DNA of 64,000 bases from JBEKTY01 sp049515555. GTDB taxonomy: Bacteria; Planctomycetota; Planctomycetia; Pirellulales; Thermoguttaceae. Every line of letters begins with the position of its first letter. Position 1 is the stretch's first letter. Shown in pieces: positions 59,301 to 64,000 of this stretch. The stretch is from contig JBEKTY010000017.1 in NCBI GenBank assembly GCA_049515555.1, positions 1 through 64,000 on the forward strand, in the 5' to 3' direction. The notes under the pieces were generated by a model. That model was not told the origin of the DNA and did no database searches. It saw nothing but the letters and a program-made list of their open reading frames with translations. The position numbers and the translations under genes were made by a program.

Positions 59301-62300
59301 TCCGGCCATCGGCCACGGCCACCGCCTCGACGAAGAAGTTCGGCATGTCGCGCCGCGAGACCTCGATCTGGCGGACCGTGCTCTTGCCCTCCAGGCGCAG
59401 CACCGTGGGCGGTTGGTAGACCCCGCTGGTCGGCCGCACGAACAACAGCACCGTCCCGCCGGCGCGGTCCGTGTTGATCTGCAGCTTCACCTTGTCGCCC
59501 GGGGCGTAGTCGGCCTTGTCGGGCACCAGCTCCAGGTGGTTGAAGCGGAACTCGGCGCTCTGGAACCCCTCGCCGATAATAGTGAACAGGTACCCGCCCT
59601 CGATTGTATGCTGCTTGGAATCGGTCAGTTTGTAGGAGAGCCGGTACTGACCGGCCTGGCTGGCCGTAAGCTGCTGCTGGGCCCGGCCCTCTTCGTCCGT
59701 GTCGAGCTTCCAGGTTTGCACGGGCGTTTCGACCGGCTGGCCCTTGGGGTACGTGATCCGCAGCAGGCTCAGCTCGCCCCGGCCGTGGACCGGCTTGCCG
59801 TCCAGCCGCCGGGCGGCGAAACCGGCGGCGATCGTATCGCCCACGCGGTAGTAGCCGCGATCGAGCCAGGCGTAGACCTTGAAGGGCGAGCGGGCGACCA
59901 GCACGCTGCCGCTGCCCACGATCGTGCGCCGCGAGGCATCCACCACCTCGGCCGTGATCGTGTAGTTGTGATCCTCGTCGCCGTGGACGGCCTTGGCCAC
60001 GGCCGTGTCGATCTCGACCTTCACCGTGCCGTCGGGCCCAACGTCCACCTCGCGGTCGGCCACCAGTTCCGGGGGTGGCTGCGGCCGCGACCACCAGAAG
60101 GGCATCGGCCGCCGGCAGCCCCAACTCTTCCAACCCGGGTACCACAGGCAATCCGGCGCAAACCACCAGTAGCCGTTGCCGTACAGCCAATCCCAGGGGC
60201 TGGGCGGGTACCACCGCTCGTCGGTGCCGCTCCGCTCGATCTTATACTTGACCTTGGCGTGCGTTACCGGTGAGCCGAAGTAATACTTGGCCGCGATTTT
60301 GGCCTCGATCTTCTCGCCCAGCATCACCGGCTCGGCCGGGGCGTCGACCGTCACCTCGAACTCGGGCTTCTTGTACTCCTCGACGCGGAAGCTGCCGCCG
60401 CCCAGATGCTCGTTGCGGCCCACCAGGGCCCCCAGCAGCTCCTGCCGCTTGACGGCCAAGGTGTAGACGCCCAGCGTGGCGTCGGCGGGCAGCTTGTATT
60501 GGCCCTCCAGCCCGCCGTAGGCGTCGGCCGTCTTTGTTTCCGAAACGATCTTCTCGCCCTTGGGATTGTGGATTTCCACGGTGAACGCCCGGCCGGCGAA
60601 CTCGCTCTTGCCCTCCGGCAGATCGTACTTGGCCTGCCCCACCCAGAACTTGTACTTCACCGCCTGGTCGGGCCGATAGACCGGCCGGTCGGTGATCGTA
60701 TACACCTTCACTTGGTTGTACTCGGGATCGTAGGGCTGCTGGTACCAGACGTTCGAGAAACCCAGGTAGGCCAGCCGGCCTTCCGCCGTGGTGGCCGTAA
60801 TGAGCCACTGATAGTCAGCCGGCTGCGTGCCGGCATTGGTGACGAGCTGCCCGTCGGCATCTGTCAGCTCGGCGAAGTCCTTGAACAGCACTTCCATGTG
60901 GTTCGCGCCGCGCCACTCCTGCCGCCAGCCGAACAGCTCGACGTTGGCCTTGGCAACGGGCCGGCCGCTGCGGGCATCGGCCACGAAATAATACGCCTTG
61001 CCCTCCAAGGGCTTCTTCACGATGGCCGTGTCGGCCACCCAAAGCACGATGTAGCTCGTGTTGCCGCCGGTCATGGTGGCCTTGAGCAGGTAGGCCCCCG
61101 CCTTCACCAGCGGCGTGGCCACGGTCAGCCGCTTGTCGAGATGCCCGGTGCGGGGCTTGATCTCCATCCGCCAGGCGGCTACCTGCGGGCCGAGATACTG
61201 CTGCTGGTTCTCGGTCACCAGCCGCCAGCCCAGATCGCCCACGTTCACCTGCTGCCAGTTTAACTGTTGGGGCCGGCTCTTAATGTACGCCTTAACGTCG
61301 TCCAGGATCTTTTGGACCTTGATCTCGTGGGCCACCAGCTCGACCGAGTCGCCGTTGCGGAAGCGGTACTCGACCGTGGCCCCCTGGCCGGCGGGCTGGG
61401 TGGCAACCGGCTCGAAGCGGCCCCAGTTGCCCACGATCTGCTCGAGCTGCAACTTCCACTGCTCGGCGCGGTGGCCGCCGGGATATTCCTTCAACGCCCG
61501 CCGCCAGTAGTCGGCCGCCCGCGGATACTGCCGGCGATTCTCGAAGATGCGGGCCAGCCGCTCCAGGGCCTCGGCGCCGTGACCGGTTTGCGGCTGGTCG
61601 GCAATCCGCTGGAAAATGGCGATGAAATTGAACTCGGGCGTCAGTTTGAAGCGTTTCACGCCCGTGGCCAGCCGGGCAATCGTCTCGTCCTCGCCCAGCG
61701 TGCCCAGGGCGAAAATGCCCGCCGATTCCTCCTTCGAGTCGTCTACCGCCTCGCGGCCGAACCGCCAGCCGAAGAAGGCCATCGTCTGCACGTCGAACTG
61801 CTGCCACAGGAAATCGGCGAACCGCCAGCGTGCCAGGTTGGTTTGGGCCGCATCGAACTCGACCGCCTGCTCGAGGCACCATCGCCAGCGCTCGCCATCG
61901 GACTGCGCAGCTTCCAGGCTCTTGGGCACGGCGTAGAAGACCGGCTGCCCGGCGTCGTCCACCGGGGCCCCCCGGGCCTGGCCGCCGAAAAAGTAGCCCC
62001 AACCCTCCTCGTAATCGGGCAGGACGCCCAGGTCGGTCTTGGCCTGCAACTGCCACGACTCGACGCGGCCGGAGCGGCCCGTCAGCCACATGTCGGCCAG
62101 GGCCAGCAGGTAGCGGGCGACCTTCGGGTGATCGTCGTCCCGCCGGGCACCCGGCCAGGCCTGGACCATCAGTTGCAGGGCCCGGACCCGGTCGCGGGCC
62201 ATGCTGTTGACGAACCGCCCGTCGCCGCCGCGATGCGGGCCGCGGACGAACTTGCCCGCAATTACAGTCCCCTGGTGCTGGACCTGTATGTATTGGCCGG

Positions 62301-62655
62301 CCACATCCCACAGCAGCGCCCAGCGGCCCGGCTCGCCCTGGTGTGCCCCGACCGCCGATTCCAGCAGATCATCGATCTCGCCCACCCGGCCCAGCCGCAC
62401 CAAGGCTTGCACCGCCACCGACAGGTCGTCGCCGGAAGGGGCCACTTGCCGGTCCAAGAGCAGCTTCCGAAGGCCGTCGTAGGCGTCCTTGAAATTGCCC
62501 TGGTGAAAGGCATCGTGCAGACGAGTGCGCTGGACAGCCACGTCGCCGAGCCCGCCCCCGGCGTCAACCGCCGCCGCCAGTGCCGGCAGCGAAGCGGCCA
62601 GAAGCAACAACACCACGACCGCGAACTCCAACAACCGCGACCAGAGAGTTTCCAT
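56326..62655 (-). CDS. Alpha-2-macroglobulin family protein, very large
   Basis: This 2109-residue exported protein has a signal peptide (about 1-28: ...FAVVVLLLLAASLPALAAA), TPR-like N-terminal region (about 35-400), MG2-type domains ('VYTITDRPVYRPDQAVKYKFWV'), a bait-like low-complexity segment (about 1230-1300, Gly/Ala/Met-rich), the A2M domain (TALWVGNLTTQADGTAEVALDMPENLTTWRIKVWG) and a thioester domain with GCTEQ (about residue 1567). The thioester motif implies covalent trapping of proteases. Bacterial homologues are often next to a PBP1C gene; none is here. ATG 62655 was chosen with GAGG upstream. Confidence 0.92.
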   Translation of the reverse strand: METLWSRLLEFAVVVLLLLAASLPALAAAVDAGGGLGDVAVQRTRLHDAFHQGNFKDAYDGLRKLLLDRQVAPSGDDLSVAVQALVRLGRVGEIDDLLESAVGAHQGEPGRWALLWDVAGQYIQVQHQGTVIAGKFVRGPHRGGDGRFVNSMARDRVRALQLMVQAWPGARRDDDHPKVARYLLALADMWLTGRSGRVESWQLQAKTDLGVLPDYEEGWGYFFGGQARGAPVDDAGQPVFYAVPKSLEAAQSDGERWRWCLEQAVEFDAAQTNLARWRFADFLWQQFDVQTMAFFGWRFGREAVDDSKEESAGIFALGTLGEDETIARLATGVKRFKLTPEFNFIAIFQRIADQPQTGHGAEALERLARIFENRRQYPRAADYWRRALKEYPGGHRAEQWKLQLEQIVGNWGRFEPVATQPAGQGATVEYRFRNGDSVELVAHEIKVQKILDDVKAYIKSRPQQLNWQQVNVGDLGWRLVTENQQQYLGPQVAAWRMEIKPRTGHLDKRLTVATPLVKAGAYLLKATMTGGNTSYIVLWVADTAIVKKPLEGKAYYFVADARSGRPVAKANVELFGWRQEWRGANHMEVLFKDFAELTDADGQLVTNAGTQPADYQWLITATTAEGRLAYLGFSNVWYQQPYDPEYNQVKVYTITDRPVYRPDQAVKYKFWVGQAKYDLPEGKSEFAGRAFTVEIHNPKGEKIVSETKTADAYGGLEGQYKLPADATLGVYTLAVKRQELLGALVGRNEHLGGGSFRVEEYKKPEFEVTVDAPAEPVMLGEKIEAKIAAKYYFGSPVTHAKVKYKIERSGTDERWYPPSPWDWLYGNGYWWFAPDCLWYPGWKSWGCRRPMPFWWSRPQPPPELVADREVDVGPDGTVKVEIDTAVAKAVHGDEDHNYTITAEVVDASRRTIVGSGSVLVARSPFKVYAWLDRGYYRVGDTIAAGFAARRLDGKPVHGRGELSLLRITYPKGQPVETPVQTWKLDTDEEGRAQQQLTASQAGQYRLSYKLTDSKQHTIEGGYLFTIIGEGFQSAEFRFNHLELVPDKADYAPGDKVKLQINTDRAGGTVLLFVRPTSGVYQPPTVLRLEGKSTVRQIEVSRRDMPNFFVEAVAVADGRIDTETRQLAVPPEKRVLDVAVTASAATYRPGQKAKVRLKLSDNSGKPLVGSTVVAIYDKSVEYISGGGNVPEIKEFFWKWRREHHPQSESSLGRFVGNLVPPGARGMSDLGVFGRSVADEDPGRPGEDEGGMDGGKPGMVVRGEFGGKSGGIRNRLMLANGAVAMDAVEEAAAPMAAAAMPSAPPGMGGGAALRKAAAGPGAAPPAPLVQPTLRTKFADTALWVGNLTTQADGTAEVALDMPENLTTWRIKVWGMGAGTRVGQGQTDVITRKDLIVRLEAPRFFVQTDEVVLSAVVHNYLKAKKEVTVKLELEGNCLGVPVNAFTIEHVHRPAYLTGEGRNVQIEPQGEARVDWRVKCLDEGQAVVRMKALTDEESDAVEQKFPCYIHGMLKMEARSGAIRPKEQAGEFGFDVPERRRPAQSRLEVRYSPTLAGAMVDALPYLADYPYGCTEQTLNRFLPTVITQKILLDMKLNLEQIRRKQTNLNAQEIGADADRAKQWQRYARNPVFDEEEVRRMVKEGVNRLTEMQLSDGGWGWFSGWGEHSAPHTTALVVHGLQLAARNDVALVPGMVDRGTEWLRRYQDEQIQWIKNAAIKDKPPGLRWKAHADELDAFVYMVLGDAGVHNAEMREFLYRDRTKLAVYALAMYGVALQKEGRQEQLAMVIRNLGQYVQQDDENQTAWLNLPQGYWWYWYGSEYEAQAYYLKLLARTDPKGELAPRLVKYLLNNRKHASYWNSTRDTAVVIEAMAEYLRASGESRPEMTVEVYYDGKLQKAVEITPQTLFQFDNKFVLEGEAVTAGKHQIALRKKGAGPLYYNGYLTNFTLEDFITKAGLEIKVQRRYYKLVKAEKAIDAAGAHGQVVQQKVEKYRREELENLATLRSGDLAEVELEIQSKNDYEYLVFEDMKPAGFEPVDQRSGYTGNDLGAYVEYRDNRVVFFARELARGAHSVSYRVRAEQPGRFSALPTRAWAMYAPELKANSDEIKLQVKED

Positions 62656-62799
62656 GGCTGACCTCAAAGCTGACATTGGTGGGGGCGACTATTGGACGCG
62701 CCGCCCCGGCAAGAAGTTCCGCCGCGGCGGCCTCCTGGCAGGTACCCGAAGGGGAACCTCCCCAGTCATGTTATCCCCCGGCCGGCCCGGCGGCTATGG

Positions 62800-62860
62800 G
62801 GGCGGCGCGAAGGCGGAAGGCGGAAGGGGGAAGGCGGAAACGGCCGGCGGCGGAGGGAAC
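62800..62860. repeat. GGCGGAAGG simple words upstream of the macroglobulin gene
   Basis: Repeated GGCGGAAGG/GGGGGAAGG words in the 5' region of the alpha-2-macroglobulin gene, in the orientation opposite to the CCGCCTTCC words at 10030 and 49580. Confidence 0.6.
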
Positions 62861-62917
62861 AACGGTGGCGGCCACTCAGTGCGACAAGGCTGGACAAGTT
62901 GGGAGCAGGGCGGTGCT

Positions 62918-63385
62918 TCAGCGCGACTTCATATTCCGCGATCGGCGAACGACCACTGATCCTTCGGCTCGCGCGCGCAGAATCGAAGTCTTTTCGACAG
63001 CAGGCGTTACGAAGCCTGTTGAACGGGTATACCAGACCCGGCCCTGTCGGACCCATCGTTCCGCGAAGACGTGCCTTTCCCCTGTCTCGTCCTCCCAGGT
63101 CGTTTCGCCTACAGCGAAATCACGCCCCTCGTACAGTTTGCTCGGCTCGTTCAAGTGGAGACTAATGCTGATGTTAAGAATTTCGATCGGCCCGCAGCGA
63201 ACTATAAAGTCGCTCAAGGCGTTCTGATACTGAAACACAGTGACCGAACTTGACTTCGCCCGAACGCGAGGGTCAATCATCTTATGGCATTGCCCGAAAT
63301 CGCGGTCATTCAGCAGGTCATAGAAGTGCCGAATTCTTCGTTTCAATGCGGATTGCCTAGTATCGGTTGTCGTGCTCATGGCCAA
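62918..63385 (-). CDS. Unknown small cytoplasmic protein, possibly NTF2-like
   Basis: This 155-residue protein has 'LKRRIRHFYDLLNDRDFGQCHKMIDPRVR' followed by beta-strand-like segments and RVWYTRSTGF, a pattern reminiscent of SnoaL/NTF2-type folds. No signal peptide. The start at 63385 overlaps the upstream 83-residue gene by 10 nt, so they form a pair. GC content is lower than in the housekeeping genes. Function unknown. Confidence 0.6.
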   Translation of the reverse strand: MAMSTTTDTRQSALKRRIRHFYDLLNDRDFGQCHKMIDPRVRAKSSSVTVFQYQNALSDFIVRCGPIEILNISISLHLNEPSKLYEGRDFAVGETTWEDETGERHVFAERWVRQGRVWYTRSTGFVTPAVEKTSILRARAEGSVVVRRSRNMKSR

Positions 63386-63627
63386 AGTTGGGAAGAAGAT
63401 AGATGAGGGTTAAACCATTGACCCGTCTGCGGGTCGCGATCAGCGCTGACCTTAACCGTGATGCCATCGGGTTTCTCATACAGAAAATACCACCGTTCCC
63501 ATCCTGGAAGTGCCGTAGGCGGATGCGCGGTCAAACCGTGGTGGCGGCACGCCAATTCGGACCAGTTCCAGGCGGCCTCGCCGGGGGCAAATCCGTCTCG
63601 GGGGTCGGGCCATAGCTGAACAGACAT
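63376..63627 (-). CDS. Unknown 83-residue protein
   Basis: The protein (MSVQLWPDPRDGFAPGEAAW, then NWSELACRHHGL... and YFLYEKPDGITVKVSADRDP) is rich in Trp and ends SSSQLWP, echoing its N-terminal SVQLWP. It overlaps the start of the following gene. No family recognised. The composition and overlap support a real gene moderately. Confidence 0.55.
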   Translation of the reverse strand: MSVQLWPDPRDGFAPGEAAWNWSELACRHHGLTAHPPTALPGWERWYFLYEKPDGITVKVSADRDPQTGQWFNPHLSSSQLWP

Positions 63628-63787
63628 TATACGATGCCGAAACCGATCGGACCACTACCTCTGACTAGCCGCCAGCCGAAGGCTGATCCGCCGCGAGCGA
63701 ACTCCGCGGCTGCTCAATTTCTGGTGGCTGCTCGTCGTCGCCGTTTAGCATTTAGCAGTACGCGCCGAAGGAACCGCAAAACACTGT

Positions 63788-64000
63788 CTAGGGATCGTCC
63801 TTTGAGAGCCCCTTCGCACGTCGAATCAGGTTCCTTAAACACAGGGCGAAAGCAACTGCGAGCGCGCCGATTAAGCCCAGGCCGAGTACTGTCATGACGC
63901 GGTCTTGAGGCAGCTCTCGGGGAAGATGCCACAATGCGCCAAGAAACATGGCAACGAAGATTGCAAAAACCGACCCGCCGAGAATCCACGTCCCCAGCAG
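63788..64000 (-). CDS. Membrane protein, C-terminal 70 residues (cut by window edge)
   Basis: Reading from the right edge on the minus strand gives an open frame of 70 residues to TAG at 63788-63790: WILGGSVFAIFVAMFLGALW (helix 1), HLPRELPQDR, then VLGLGLIGALAVAFALCL (helix 2) and a basic/acidic tail ending LSKDDP. The two membrane helices and helix-breaking loop support a genuine membrane protein whose start lies outside the window. A competing frame at 63714-63989 is Arg-rich and looks like a shadow. Confidence 0.6.
   Translation of the reverse strand: MLGTWILGGSVFAIFVAMFLGALWHLPRELPQDRVMTVLGLGLIGALAVAFALCLRNLIRRAKGLSKDDP

Noticed and set aside
63714..63989. Arg-rich 91-residue minus-strand frame at the right edge
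   Set aside because: Another frame on the same strand (63788-64000) gives two clean membrane helices and is far more protein-like.

Overview
This window is a 64 kb piece of a GC-rich bacterial chromosome. Gene content and style point to a planctomycete, probably of the Pirellulales type. The signs are a DUF2339/DUF3999 pair, a DUF4838 glycosidase-like protein, exported leucine-rich-repeat and methyltransferase proteins, a tiny bL37-like ribosomal protein, a giant alpha-2-macroglobulin, many GTG/TTG starts, and very many short dispersed palindromic repeats. No rRNA, tRNA, prophage or CRISPR array was seen. The assignment rests on family knowledge and was not tested by a search.

Layout. 0.3-3.2 kb: Mla-type lipid transport operon (mlaE-mlaF-mlaD, minus). 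3.5-4.5 kb: lexA with a good promoter and a candidate operator. 4.7-8.7 kb: DUF2339-DUF3999 envelope pair, convergent with proB. 10.2 kb: purF. 12.1 kb: a REP-associated (Y1/HUH) transposase among REP-like palindromes. 12.7-18 kb: minus-strand housekeeping genes (hypothetical, trmB, rhomboid protease, fabZ-like, bL37-like, and a nucleotidyltransferase/small ORF/trpD operon). 18-20 kb: exported LRR protein, exported SAM methyltransferase and a four-helix-bundle (S23/IVS) gene enclosed by inverted 9-nt repeat arrays. 20-24.5 kb: L-lactate permease, then a nucleoside hydrolase plus nucleoside transporter operon. 24.7-28.7 kb: a degenerate sigma-54-type AAA+ regulator and a FixL/FixJ-like two-component pair. 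29-36 kb: lipase-like hydrolase, DNA methylase, ScpB with an acidic tail, cysteine desulfurase. 36-42 kb: zinc-ribbon proteins, principal-type sigma factor, bioD, glycosyltransferase. 42-50.8 kb: DUF4838 protein, greA, small lipoprotein, exported hydrolase, KDO genes (kdsD/kpsF, kdsC) and pyrE. 51-56 kb: glycogen/sugar metabolism (glgA, galT, GH57 glucanotransferase). 56-62.7 kb: alpha-2-macroglobulin. 63-64 kb: two small unknown genes and a truncated membrane protein.

The most unusual content is the repeat landscape. At least eight families of 60-220 bp palindromic or MITE-like elements share the window with simple G-rich/C-rich arrays of 8-9 nt words. Arrays often occur as convergent (inverted) pairs. 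C-rich arrays sit immediately 5' of four start codons (mlaE, trmB, lctP, pyrE). Several repeats lie in frame inside coding regions: the DNA methylase, the cysteine desulfurase, the galT C-terminus, the small ORF before trpD, and the N-terminus of an exported hydrolase. The galT insertion has a clear 16-bp direct flanking duplication, so its pre-insertion reading frame can be reconstructed.

Coordinates of start codons were chosen from Shine-Dalgarno spacing and family length where possible. Ambiguous starts are stated.
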